The notes under the pieces: model-generated | Told to the model about the DNA's origin: nothing | Database searches by the model: none | Seen by the model: only the letters and a program-made list of their open reading frames with translations | Shown here: piece by piece, positions 10,983-21,823 of the stretch | Numbering within the stretch: the first letter of the stretch is position 1 | How the letters are laid out: each line of letters begins with the position of its first letter | Made by a program: the position numbers and the translations under genes | Assembly (NCBI GenBank): GCA_947095585.1 | Contig: OX352762.1 | Location: 8,163,969 to 8,227,968 of the forward strand | DNA: 64,000 bases | Direction: 5' to 3' | Origin: Nephrocerus scutellatus | Taxonomy: Eukaryota; Arthropoda; Insecta; Diptera; Pipunculidae

Positions 10983-12428
10983 AATTTGGTGCTCTTATTG
11001 CAGTTCTTAGCCTATTCAAAAGGCGTTTGACTTTCGCAGATATTCACTCAGCAAACGTATTGAAATACTAATTTATTATTCAGTTTCTGATCCATACTTT
11101 GACTTCTTAGAAATATTATGAATTAAGCAGAACCCAGATTGATTGAAAATTTCAAAATATCAAAACCCAAACCGAATTCTGTTTGATTGCTATACCGTAA
11201 GCCATATGTCATTACATTTTTACCAGTAGGTGGATTTTTGAATATAATTCAGCGTGTTGTGTATTAGAAAACTTAAAGGGCTGGTCAGACTATCGAACTT
11301 GACTAAGTTTTGAACGTTATCCCTCAAAAGTGATAGTGTGAACACCTGAGCTGAGACTGCAGTTGGCCTCTTATTGAATGTTAATTATTCAATAGCTTTG
11401 TAAAAAAAATTGTGAATTCGCTTTGAGAAATCGCCCGACTGACTGACTGACACTCGGAATTGATCGCTATCAAAAATTTTTGCGGTTGACTGTCAGTCAG
11501 CGGGCAAGTTGTTTTTGATCGATGAATCGATGTGTTGTCGTGTTACTAAACGTCCAATCGACATAGGTGTCAACCAAAGTAACTTAAACGCAGTGAACAA
11601 CATTTTGTTATTTTGTGTCAATACTGTCACAACACAACAACTAATAATCAAATGACTTATAAGACATCAACTAACAACACTCGCGACTGTTGCTAAAAAA
11701 TGTTATGCTGTGCCGACGCCGAGTTATGTGGTGAACATCAAGTTTTCATAACATACTCACTCAACGTGTACACGAAATCTTCAGTCAGCCTATGAAAATA
11801 ACCGCTGTTTGTGGGACATAACATGCCCCGAAAACGTAATACGAGAAAAAAAAATTATGGATATCGTAAATTGGTGGATATAGAATGAGCAACATGCTCA
11901 TGTTGTGCTCATAAGATATTTGCTGGTGGGAGTAGCTGTTCGCAAGTTCAGCCAGTATGTTAAGTTTACAAATTATTACACGTCATTCTGATTTGCTCAA
12001 TAAGAAGTAAATTTTCACACAAAACTGCTGCTCATTATTACAAAAAAAACTATATAATTATTGTCCTTGTTTAATTGGTGTTATTGCCTTCTTTTCGTAT
12101 ATTAATCGAAATAAGTGATAAATGTGAAAGCAAATAGCTTCTCTGTCTTCGCTACGATTAAAGTTTTTTTTTTTAGATTTGTAAAAATATTTATCGTTAT
12201 TGTTAAAAATTGAAAATCATGTTTTTAATTACATAAATGAACTATTATTATTAACTTAACTTTTATTTCTTATTTTTAGTTAAAAATGATTTATGAATTG
12301 AATTGATTTAATTAAAATCAAAATTGAGATATTCAATAATGTTATAAAAAGTGAAAAAATACAATAAGGAAATAAAATACATTTGATTGAAGAAATATGT
12401 TTGTAAAAGTTTTATTTTGCTTGTACTC
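10983..12428. other. Non-coding AT-rich region with one dispersed repeat
   Basis: Apart from the family R repeat at 11285-11560, I see no gene. The right part (12100-12420) is extremely AT-rich. Confidence 0.5.
11285..11560. repeat. Dispersed repeat family R, second locus
   Basis: It opens with CTATCGAACTTGACTAAG and a TTTTGA block. A CCCTCAAAAGTGATAG segment, GACTGACTGACTGACACTC and TTGACTGTCAGTCAGCGGGC follow. The first part matches 56700-56800 and the last part matches the tandem units at 7304-7613. This suggests one repeat family of at least ~270 bp whose pieces were separated elsewhere. Confidence 0.6.
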
Positions 12429-13145
12429 AGTACTCAGATCAGAGCGAAACGAAGTCTGCATACGATTTTACAAAAACGAAAACGAAAAACAAAATTGAAA
12501 ACCGAAAAATTGCGTTTCTGTTTTCGCTAAATAGTACTCAGTTCAACAGCGAAATTGCTAAGCTTGATGTACAATGCAACAGAGATGGCGCGTAGAAACT
12601 CCAATTTTATTTTTCGTACAATGTTCTAGTACAATTTTGACGTTTTCGCCAGAGCCAGCGACAGAATATTATTTGCCGCCTGTCGCTTGCTCTTAAGTTT
12701 GATATTTTCTTTGGAACTCTGATATTTCGTTGCTTTCTTTGGAAACGTAAGTAACTTTATTATAGTTATAAATATCTTTAAATTGATTTATGATTTTATA
12801 TTATTTGTCATGTGTATCATATGTGAGATTATTTTGTTATAGATGGAAGAAAAATATATGTATTCGGAATACCTTGACGATTCAATTAACTGTGCTGGTG
12901 AACTTGCGCCTGCTGTATCTGTCGAATCAGAGCCCGCAGCTAAAAAACGGAAAATATTAATTCTAAAAAAACAAATACAAAATCATAACATGACACTTTC
13001 ACAAACAATCAAGAATGAATACCTCCACAAATATTTATGTCAAAAATTGTATTTCTCCAAAAAATAATTTCGTTTGTATTTCGTGACAAATAAGTGGAAT
13101 TTTGGATAATGTGTCAAAATTTAGTTCCGCTCTGATCGGAGTACT
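12429..13145. mobile_element. 717-bp unit with 22-bp terminal inverted repeats and a spliced internal ORF
   Basis: Left end AGTACTCAGATCAGAGCGAA (12429 on) and the reverse complement of the right end AGTACTCCGATCAGAGCGGA (to 13145) match at 20 of 22 positions. The interior contains a near-perfect hairpin at about 12652-12692 (GAGC-GCGACAG / CTGTCGC-GCTC). It also holds a short 5' exon, a 96-bp intron and the 74-codon ORF described separately. The class is unknown and target duplication is unclear: the left flank is GTACTC and the right flank AAGCTT. It could be a non-autonomous DNA transposon carrying a small gene, or a host microgene with fortuitous inverted ends. Confidence 0.5.
12843..13067 (+). 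CDS. Hypothetical 74-aa nuclear-type protein with a spliced 5' leader
   Basis: The ATG lies immediately after a splice acceptor (TTTTGTTATAG, 12832-12842). A matching donor AAAC|GTAAGT is at 12747, giving a 96-bp intron, and an in-frame TGA at 12720-12722 in the leader fixes the ATG as the start. Residues 1-35 are acidic (MEEKYMYSEYLDDS, then VESEPA). Residues 36-40 are AKKRK, a classical monopartite nuclear-localisation type motif. The rest (ILILKKQIQNHNMTLSQTIK...) is amphipathic and could form a helix. No family is recognised. Because the gene lies between 22-bp inverted repeats, it may be a transposon accessory product or a truncated transposase N-terminus. Transcription is unproven. Confidence 0.4.
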   Translation: MEEKYMYSEYLDDSINCAGELAPAVSVESEPAAKKRKILILKKQIQNHNMTLSQTIKNEYLHKYLCQKLYFSKK

Positions 13146-13399
13146 AAGCTTAACTTAGGCGGGATTTTCTTTTGAACCGCGGACGAAGTCAGACGTGCAG
13201 CAGAACACAATTTGCATCTCAGAAATATAATAATAAAAAAATTATTTGTAAAGTTGTTAGTCTTTTGTTTTAAAAAAATAAAACTGGTGTGCAAAACTAT
13301 TTAATAATTTATCCAAATTTGTGAACCTTGTTGTTTATAGTATTATTTTCCATTATTATTATTATTTTAAAATAAGCAATGAGGGTTATTTCGAAGTTA

Positions 13400-13600
13400 A
13401 GTGAGAGGAGCAACCACAAAAGTGGAACCATCAACTGGCAGTGCGAGAAAGCAAAATTCTCAAGCTGGTCTTAGACCAAAAGCTCATTCCGCTAAAGACC
13501 GAGATTAAATATCTGGGTGTTAATTTTCACCACAGAGTCAACTTTGATAAGCACGCCAGGAAATCTCTTAATAAAGCGAGATTTGCAATCTGTTTTTAAA
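13400..13600 (+). mobile_element. Fragment of a non-LTR reverse transcriptase (thumb region)
   Basis: The plus strand reads LVLDQKLIPLKTEIKYLGV followed by NFHHRVNFDKHARKSLNKAR. This is the segment after the RT palm that in Jockey/R1/LOA-type elements has the form KYLGVxLDxKLxWxxHI. It ends abruptly where the RTE family B tail begins. It is short, and no start or catalytic motif is present. Confidence 0.6.
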
Positions 13601-13910
13601 TGATGATTCCGGAGACTATAATGATGAGATCTACGAGCGTTACCTCGATGTCGACATCGTGAAGAGAACTAAGTTCGGTAGGCTCCGGTGGGGAGGACAC
13701 CTAGCTCGCATGAGCGAAGAGGACCCTGCTCGGAAAGTCCTTTGCGGTAGGATTTATGGAACACGACAGCGAGGCCGCCAAGCCTACGCTGAAGAAGGAT
13801 GGCGTAGGCCAGGACGCCCAGATTTTAGGGATGCAAAACTGGATGACATCTGGCCTCCCGCAAAAAGTCTCTGCACCGGTCCCCGGCTGTAGAGCCAAAT
13901 ATGATGATAG
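13600..13910 (+). mobile_element. RTE-like family B 3' end, copy 1 (pseudogene)
   Basis: It encodes the C-terminal tail IVKRTKFGRLRWGGHLARMS, then EEDPARKVLCGRIYGTRQRGR, in frame. A frameshift near 13780 moves the remaining RWKDG / DAQILGMQNWMTS segment to another frame. It ends in CTGTAGAGCCAAATATGATGATAG, and the short ATGATG tail is the usual 3' end of this family. Five related pieces occur elsewhere in the window. Confidence 0.85.
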
Positions 13911-14196
13911 TTTTTTAAAATATTTTTAGTTTTTGCTCATTGCATTTACTGTGATGTAATGATGTTCATTTTTTTTTTGGTTATGTTATATTGCTAAAAT
14001 AAATTAGTGCAAACCATTTGAACTTTTTTAAATTTTTTTTTTTGGAAAAATTATGGGAATTTAATTCTTTAAAAAGGGGAAAAACAATATGTCACGGGAA
14101 AAATGGGTAAAGAAGTTTTTATGTTCATTTTATTGGAGACGATAAATCCTATTCTTATTACTGTGCCAATAAAATGCACAGGGATGGAATCGGCTA
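13911..14196. other. Nothing recognisable
   Basis: T- and A-rich spacer between a retrotransposon tail and a possible TIR element. Confidence 0.5.
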
Positions 14197-15320
14197 AGGT
14201 GATAGTTGACTGTCACGTTTTTGATTGTCAATTTTGATTATCAACTTTTCTTTGTTCGGCGTAAAGTGATCGCTAGATAATATAATCAAAAGTAGGCAAA
14301 GAACTGACTGATTTTACTGCATACTTTTAATAACTGCAGCACTTATTTCAGCTACATTACTTAGACCCATCGGTGCAGCCCAATCAGACCAACTTGTTGT
14401 CGTTGGTAGCCACCACCTCCAAGAACTTTTAAAGTAGCAGCCAGTTGAAGGACAGGTGGAATATGTGTTGATCTTATTCCTGGTGGTAAATGGATCCGTA
14501 AACGTTTCTTTGTTTAGTCAAAATTTTGTAATTTATATGTCGAAAATAACTGATTAATGAATATCCATACAGCCGTATTAATAAAAAATCACTATCCGCT
14601 CGTTAACACACGTGTTAGTTATCACACGAATAGAAAACTCACCCATTTGATAAATTTTCTTATTAATAAATATATTACTGGTCTATGTCAGCTACCCACT
14701 GATTATCAATTAAAGCATGGCAACACTTCACCGAATTGTACCAAATTCGAGTAAATCTTTCATATTTCAGCAGCTGACACTGAAATTAGTTCAATATTTT
14801 TGTTATATTTTAATATTCAGACCGATTTTTGTTATGACAACAAACTCCATATGAAATGTATGTTAAAAACTGATTCGCTCCTTATACACAAAATTCGATG
14901 AGTTAAGTTATCCGCTCGCTGTTAAAGCTAACACACATTTGTTAATGAAAATTACTAGTTAACAGATGTATTAGTGTTAACACACTGCTATTCAGTATTT
15001 AATAATACGGGGGATAGAGTCTTAAAGGTACATTGGGTTAGGAAGTTTCAGAATATTTGCTTTATTTCTTTAGTTATTTCTTAAATTAAACTTTCTGTTC
15101 GCCGCATAGAAAATTTGCATACAATTATACATTAACGTTTACTTATTTTTTATTTTAACTTTTTCACTGATTTGCCCCAAACTTTCGATTTATAGTGGAG
15201 CTGAAGCTGACACAACTTATCTTTCCCAAAAAAATTACACAAAATGTATGATAGTGACACCTAAATAGCTGTCACCGTCCAACCATAGTCAAAAAGTGAC
15301 AGTCAAGTTGATAATCACCT
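14197..15320. mobile_element. Possible 1.1-kb TIR element
   Basis: AGGTGAT followed within 2-7 bases by TTGACTGTCAC and a TTTTTGA block occurs at the left end (14197-14230). It occurs in reverse complement at the right end (about 15283-15320). A 5-base length difference separates the two blocks. The interior is AT-rich and has two direct copies of a CCGCTCG-TTAA phrase (14597 and 14917). No transposase was recognised. TSDs are not obvious. Confidence 0.35.
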
Positions 15321-16940
15321 AAGGTGGAGTAAAAGCATTCATTTTGATGATCAACAATCAACCATCGACTTGCCAAGGTATAGAGATTAATCAAAGTGTA
15401 GGCGCAGCTTTTTCTATGGTAATCTTTCAACCTATTGCTAGTGTCAAGCAAAATACACAAGCATGCGAAATAATACTGATTTGACGAGTGACAAGGAACG
15501 TATACGAGTAAAAGACAGGAGACACTAGACAGTTCAATTTTTATATCACCGACGTATGGCGGTACACACAAAAATGAAAGCGAAGTACTGCTGTAATTAA
15601 TAAAACAAAAACTGGAGTACATTTTGTTAAATAATTAAAAAGTGCGCTAAAGGATTTAATAGAATTAGAAGTGTTAGTGCTGGTTAGTGGCGCAACTTTT
15701 CAATTAGATTAAACTATAAAGAGCTAGTGATTTTTTTTCTTGGCGAAATGAACTGCTTTGTGAGGTTATAAAATAGATTTTTGTTTGTTAATTCTTTTCT
15801 TTCAATAGTTTTTCTTTTTGATAAAAAGCCGCTTTAATCAAAATATCGGAATAATAGTTATTCATAGCACCGCCAGTTTCTTTTAATTTTCTATTTTTAT
15901 TTAATATGCTGTGTAGATAACAACTCACTGTTTGTTTATAAATTTGTTTGTTGTATTCAATTAAATGGATTTTATCAAAGTTTCTTCGAATTTACTATTT
16001 TCGAAATTGGAATAATAAAAAGAAAGAAATAATTAAACTCTCTTCTTTACTACAACCGTAGCCCGTAGTCTCTTCTTGTTTGTTTATAAATTTGTCTCTT
16101 ATCTTTATTTTCCTTTCATTTTATAATTCCACTTGTTACCTTGTGCAGGTATAGCAATTGACGTTTCTTTTCATTATTGACATTCGTTCAGTTCATTTCT
16201 TTCTCTCGCTAGTTGTGTGCGATAGTGCTCTCTTTCTTTTGTTCTGTGTATGGGCCGTGAATTTTTCGAACGTCGGGAAAGGAAAATTCTGTGGAATTAT
16301 GTTAATTTCGTGAGACCCAACATCGTGGTTGGACGTTATACGGATTCTTTTGTTTCGGCGGAACGCGGATTTTAGCAAACAAACAATAGCTTGTGTGTGA
16401 AATAAAAGTAAAATAAATAACTGACTACCATCCGGTCGGTTAGTTGTGATTTAAGTGCATTTACAAGGCAATAAATCTTCTTTCTACAGTGGACAGTGTA
16501 TTGAAATTAAATATTTCCTCCATTAATTTTTTCAAGTTGATACAATTTATTTTTATGGTTTAATTGTTATTTATTTTAAACAAGATTAATATAATTTTCC
16601 AGACATGCTTTAACAACACCTGATTGTGCGGTAGTCAATGTAGCAATAAATAAAAATCACCAATTATTTTAAATTGGTTGTAATCAACATTTTCAATCAG
16701 AGAATCGTGTAACAGACGCACACAATGTCTCAACATCAATCGGAAATTCTTATCATTAATTGTGATTGAGCCATTTACCAGAACAAATAGCACAATATGT
16801 TTTGATGTGCTGCTGATACACTCTACGGACATTTCGGAAATGTAATAATGATTGAATCTTCTTTTTTATTAATAATGCGTCAATAAATGACTAACCGGAA
16901 AATATAACATAACAATCAGCATCAACAACAGTGAATTAAT
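15321..16940. other. Non-coding AT-rich region
   Basis: No conserved coding frame. The stretch 16187-16500 is less AT-rich, begins with TTCAGTTC and contains a 41-codon open frame at 16250-16375, so a promoter or 5' UTR is conceivable, but nothing confirms it. Confidence 0.4.
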
Positions 16941-16972
16941 TTATATAAAGAGGCAGTCAGTGTTTTACTATT
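16941..16972 (+). promoter_or_regulatory. Possible core promoter upstream of the 17074 exon
   Basis: TTATATAAAG at 16941-16950 resembles a TATA box. A TCAGT initiator-like motif lies at 16957-16961, but that is closer than the usual ~30-base spacing, so the true start could be near 16970. The candidate coding exon begins about 100 bases downstream. Confidence 0.25.
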
Positions 16973-17073
16973 AATTCCCACAACGTTTACTATTTGGAGT
17001 ACTGAGTACCTGCACGCTGCTGCGAGTAGTTGTTGTCAACGTTGTCGTGGTGGCGCGATTTTAGAAAAAAAGA

Positions 17074-17221
17074 ATGGCTATGAAGCCATTGTCATCATCA
17101 TCAACATCATTATCATCTGTAACAAGAACGCAAACGAAAAGAAATTGGATATGCCGGAGCGAATACAGCTGCTATGTGGTATTTGTTGCACTAAGCCTTG
17201 GAGTGTGGCGATTCCAAAATG
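17074..17221 (+). CDS. Candidate first coding exon of an unidentified secreted or membrane protein
   Basis: An ATG in good fly context (AAAAAAAGAATGG) opens 49 codons plus one base. They read MAMKPLSSSSTSLSS, a basic stretch TRTQTKRNWICRSEYS, then a hydrophobic segment CYVVFVALSLGVW. The exon ends CAAAATG|GTAAGT, a near-ideal donor at 17222. The profile fits a signal peptide or signal anchor with a long n-region, as in many fly cell-surface proteins whose first exon is followed by a very long intron. I could not find the next exon downstream, and the gene is not recognised. A chance ORF with a good donor is the alternative. Confidence 0.4.
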
Positions 17222-17839
17222 GTAAGTCGTTTGATTTATGTGTCTTATGTACAATGAACGTGTACTGATCCCCAGTCCCCACCTGAATGCTTTTTCCAAT
17301 GCAGTGTTCCCATTAATTAAGTTGTGGGCGGTACATATACTCGTTAGTGTTATCAGCAATTTGTTTAACGTGTAGGAGTTTGACATTCTGCTACAATTTG
17401 TGCAATTGAATTCCATTACGTTCTCTTAAGGGAAATTTGATTTTTAATTGCATCGTATTTATTAAGAATCTTACACGTTACACATTCATTAGGAACAAAA
17501 TTATATTAATAATTAATTTAATAGTTTTTCTGTGTAGCGCGTTGTTTTGGTATTCAATATTGATGGTTTATAAATATTGCACAAAATAAGCAATATGGGC
17601 GATTTAAAAATTGTATGTGGGCTACGACAATTATCGGCTGAGTTATCGGCGCTAGCACCGAGTATAAATCTTATTTGTGTCATGAGATGTCAGTTTTAGT
17701 GGAAAGTGACAGAACAATGTATGTTAGCACCGGGTGTTAACACACGCCAATATTCATGAAGAAAGCTGTGTTATAAGTGCGAGTACACTTGGATATAAGC
17801 ATTGAAGTCATGTGTGTTACCCCCAATGACACATTATTC
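17222..17839. other. Possible intron start, no recognisable element
   Basis: AT-rich with scattered GTTAACACACG and GTTAGCACCGGGTG phrases near 17720-17750. No coding motif was recognised. Confidence 0.4.
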
Positions 17840-18240
17840 TTTGAGTGGGACGAACCCTGCTTGCCCAGCTTTCGCCATTAAGCATGCTCATGAGCTAAGT
17901 CTATTTAGCGGTTCCCGTTAAACCGTAAGCCCTGGCGTTTCATCCCCAGAACGAGCTGGGTCCTCAACCAAAGTTGTCCTCACAGACAGGTCAACCTTAC
18001 GGTCGGCCTTATTGTCTGTGGGCACGGACAACTCCCGCGGTACCAACGCGACCTTGGCGAGATCTGACATCAAGGGACTCAGTTCGGTCAGTATGAATTC
18101 CTCGACGTAGGTAGACTACAGCCTTGGCAGCTCGGAACCATTTGTCACTAGGATACCGTGCTATCCTGGGCTTTATAACTATTCGGCAATTCAATCGGTG
18201 CAGTCTCATGTTTAAAGAAACAAACAATTACAGCTGTGAA
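17840..18240. other. GC-rich block of unknown origin, probably transposon-derived
   Basis: About 400 bases whose composition differs sharply from the flanks, with phrases such as GCGGTTCCCGTTAAACCGTAAG and CTATCCTGGGCTTTATAAC. A 72-codon minus-strand frame (18009-18227) shows no family motif. Position just upstream of a Jockey-like RT fragment suggests retroelement leader or gag DNA, but I cannot assign it. Confidence 0.4.
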
Positions 18241-18429
18241 AAAATGTTGTGTATATTTTTTCAGAGTTAAAATATCATATCCGAGAATTATCGGAGCGTA
18301 AAAAAGAACGTTTCAGAGAGAAAAGATTTCTCGGAGAATGAATAGAAACACAGATCTGAATTCTGACAGTTAAATTATCTCTCCGAGTACTCTGACATCA
18401 AATAAGAAGGAGAAGCTATCTTTTGGACC

Positions 18430-19395
18430 GCTCAATTCAATTTATTTGGGACGGTTTCTATTTCTAGTCTAAAATACATCAGATAAATGCTGGCGTTCCC
18501 CAGGGCTCTGTTCTGTCTCCGACGCTTTTTCTCACTTTTATTAATGATCTCTTGTCCATTGCTTCTTATTCAATTCACTCTTTCGCTGATGACAGCACTC
18601 TCAGCTTCCATTATAAGTTTGAGGAATGTCCCTCCACTTCTCACGTGGAACTTAAACAACTACGTATGTTAGACACGTTAAATTCTGGACAGCATAATAA
18701 ATGGGAAGAAAGCAATCGAGCAGAATTTCACCCTTCCAAAACCCAAAGCCGTCTCCTGTCGTCTAAGCGAACCTTAAATCCAATGCCATTATCCATGAAT
18801 GGCACTTGCATCGAGGCTGATCGAAACTGAAAAACTCGTAAAACGACAAGCTGACCACATTTTTACCGTCGCCTAAAATTCTGCAAACTGTTTAGGTTTT
18901 CCAATCCGGTGCAAGAAATATTTCACTCCCTCTGACTTGGCTACTATCTAAAACTTTTATTCGCCCTAAATTTGTGTACAATTGGCATATCTGTTCTGGT
19001 GCGCCTGAAACCACCTTGCATCAACTAGATAGAATACAAAACGGTGCGATAAAACTTATCGGTGACGAGAAAATTGTGAAATCAATTGATCGCTTGAACA
19101 CCACAAGAACGATTCCTGCTTGTCACTGTTCAACGGTGCTTAAGAGAAATAGCCAGCTGCCTGCCACCTCTCCTTGAATTCAACCGCAATACTCGTGGCG
19201 CTCTAAATGCTCATCAGTTTACCCTTAAGCCCATCTTCGGACGCACAGTAAAGTTCAGGGATTCGTTCTTCAGTCGTACAAGATGTGTGTGGAATGCTTT
19301 GCCAAGCTCTGTCTTTCCACATCACTATGATCCACAGGCTTTATAGAAACAAGCTCATAGACATATCCTCTTTTCCTTAACGCCCACACTATGCC
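18430..19395 (+). mobile_element. Jockey/CR1-like family C retrotransposon, RT core to 3' end (pseudogene)
   Basis: In order the strand encodes INAGVPQGSVLSPTLF (around 18480), FINDLLS, SIHSFADDSTLSF (the catalytic FADD box, around 18575), ELKQLRMLDTLNS, RAEFHPSKTQS, a thumb remnant, and LHQLDRIQNGAIKLIGDE (around 19020-19070). It finishes with a degenerate tail containing GCATAGACAT-type sequence shared with other copies (39150, 42230). Frames shift at least three times. The FADD box and PQG motif are intact. The first third of the RT and the endonuclease are missing. Confidence 0.85.
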
Positions 19396-19596
19396 TAGAG
19401 TATATCCGAGCATAATAAGGGTGCGAAATAGTATGAAATGAAATGAAGTATGAAATGATCTGATGCCGAAAAAAAACATTTTAATAGAAACGATTGTTAC
19501 CAGGGAAGTGGGTTAAAAATTGATCACAACATCTGACCATCCAGCCAGCCAGCCAATCAGTCAGCCAGTCCGCCAGCCACGAGCACGTGAAGTTAA

Positions 19597-19652
19597 TATC
19601 ATCATCATCATATTTGGCTCTACAACCGGGGTCCGGTCCTGGCCTCCCGTGG
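19597..19652 (-). mobile_element. RTE-like family B 3' terminus, 56-bp stub
   Basis: CATCATCATCATATTTGGCTC followed by TACAACCGG and GGTCCTGGCCTCCCG is the reverse complement of the family B tail seen at 13880-13910 and 27499-27540. This is a typical extreme 5' truncation. The following ~180 bases (to about 19830) look like the 3' UTR of a different RTE-type element and are unassigned. Confidence 0.75.
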
Positions 19653-19830
19653 GTTCCGTAATAATAATTTTTTACAGGCGAGGTTATTGGCTTCGCGCCA
19701 ACCTTACTTTGAAGGGACTAGCCCGATCATTCAGTTTTTCATGCATTCGAGGAAAATTACCAGCGGCCACGAAGTGGAGGTTTGATCGCACTTCCACTAG
19801 TCAGAGATAGTTATGGCCACCTGCAATTCT

Positions 19831-21823
19831 AGAGCATTCTGTGAAGTTAATATAGAGAATTTAAAAATCAGTTAAGTTCTGGTTAGAAGAAGGCAAGAAT
19901 CCAGTCAATTGGTTTCATACTTTTTTCAATCTTTGGTTTGGTTGAAACTCCTGCAGCTGGTCTGGGACTGAGAGCTATACGATGGCTCTTATGACTATCT
20001 TTTTAAATACTTTCGCCCACTAAAATATGTACCCGTGTTTTACAATGAGTCTAAATAGGTATAGGATCCAGTTTGAGGGTTATATAGAAAATTAAAAAAT
20101 CGGGCAGTTTTGGTTAGTTTTTGGCCCTTTGTTATGAACAGGACTAATGCTAGATGATGGGCAAGTTGTCTAGCAGGAATATTATTCGCCTTACAGTGTA
20201 GTATACATTTTTTTCAGGAACAAGTTGACGTTTTGACGTTTGACAGCCTGTAGATTAAACCTTTCGGAAAACACGGAGTCGACCAATTGATTCCACATCA
20301 ATGTCACTCAAGGAAAAAAGAAAGATTTGAAATGTTGGTTCTACATGGTTCTAAATTCTTTTTCGTGTTTTATTCTTAATCTGTTCCAGTAGAGTTCTTA
20401 CATCCACGTGGTTTACAAAGAGTAGATGTGTACGGAAGATGGAATCTTCTCTGTATAGTTCTTGTAAATGAAATACACAGTTTTACTAGCGGAAATCTAA
20501 GCGTTATATTCATAGTTTTTAATAAATTTTCTTTATAATCCCTCGTATTGCTTATTACTTTGCCTTTTGACTGCTTAGATAAGGAGAAATGTTATGGTCA
20601 GCGCAACGTGAAAAAATTAATGATAGTCAACCAGCTTTTACATTTTATATTTCTCCTATTTCTTAGGTAATTTTAGTCAAATATAATTTTAAAAAAGATT
20701 TTAAACACATCACTTGTTCAAAAAGCAATTATCAAAGAAGTTTCTAAGCCTATGAGTCTTTCGTCCATAGAAAAGCCCTCAATTAATGTTCCACCTAGTC
20801 GATGTATTTGTTTTTGCTAAGATCCCTCTTAATACCTTTGGGATTCATGTATTTCTCCTTGCATAATGGCTCTTTTGCATCATCAAAGTTAAAAAAGAAA
20901 GTATTAGCACATATATTTAAAGAGAACCAACACTTTTAAATGTAATTAAAACTTTGTGCATTCCAGCAAAGAGTAAAGAATTTTTTTTTCTCCTGCATCA
21001 CAAAGCAGCACACCCACATCGATTGGTGGAAATCAATAGTACAATGAATGTGCATGCACATGTAAATCCCAGTTCCCAGTGGAATATTCTGATCAACACG
21101 TACCAAATCCTTTAAGCTTCTGTGAAATTCTACTGCAAGCGTACATGAACAGCAACCCAAAAAAAAAAAAAGTCCTTGCCACTGAACAATTTTTCTAGAA
21201 AAATGCTAGAAATGAAATTCCCATGAATCATTTAAAAAGGGGCAAAAAAGAGGAAGAAGAGAGAAACTCTTCCATCCCTCATCCATTGACTTGAACTCCC
21301 CTATTCTCTACACCAACACAAAGGCAGCTCTAAGGGTATTAACGAGACTGACTGGCACAGAGTGCAAAAAAATCAATGTTTACTGGAAAAATTACTTGCC
21401 AAAAAGAGTCCTTTGAAGTACTTGCTGTTGCTACTACTAATACTACTACGCCAGCTGGTGGCCAGGTGCTGCTATGTGAAGGTGACGTTAACGATGCCGC
21501 TATTGTGCGACGACTAAACGATACCAATGACTTTGTCATAGGAATCCTCGTATAGCATGTGCTAGGGCAAATATATGTTGAATGTTGAGGCAGGCGATAT
21601 GCAAGCTCCTGTCGCTATACAGGGTTGCATAGGAAAACTAAAGTCAGGCTATAAGTTCGTTAATTAATATATTTGCAAGTCTTCCTTTGAATATTGAGTT
21701 TTTCTTATATTCTATTTACTATTTCTGTTCATGTACCGCCATATTTCGATTTTATGCCTGAAACACGCTTCAGCTTCGGCTTCGTTGCGTTAGGAGCAAC
21801 CGCTTTAAATTTGCTTTTAATGT
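19831..21823. other. No recognisable gene or element
   Basis: Mixed AT-rich DNA. Open frames on both strands are short and motif-free. A (TACTAC)-like run is near 21433-21450. Confidence 0.45.

Noticed and set aside
16250..16375. 41-codon plus-strand frame MGREFFERRERK... in a less AT-rich stretch
   Set aside because: No splice sites, promoter or homologue that I can support; length is within chance.
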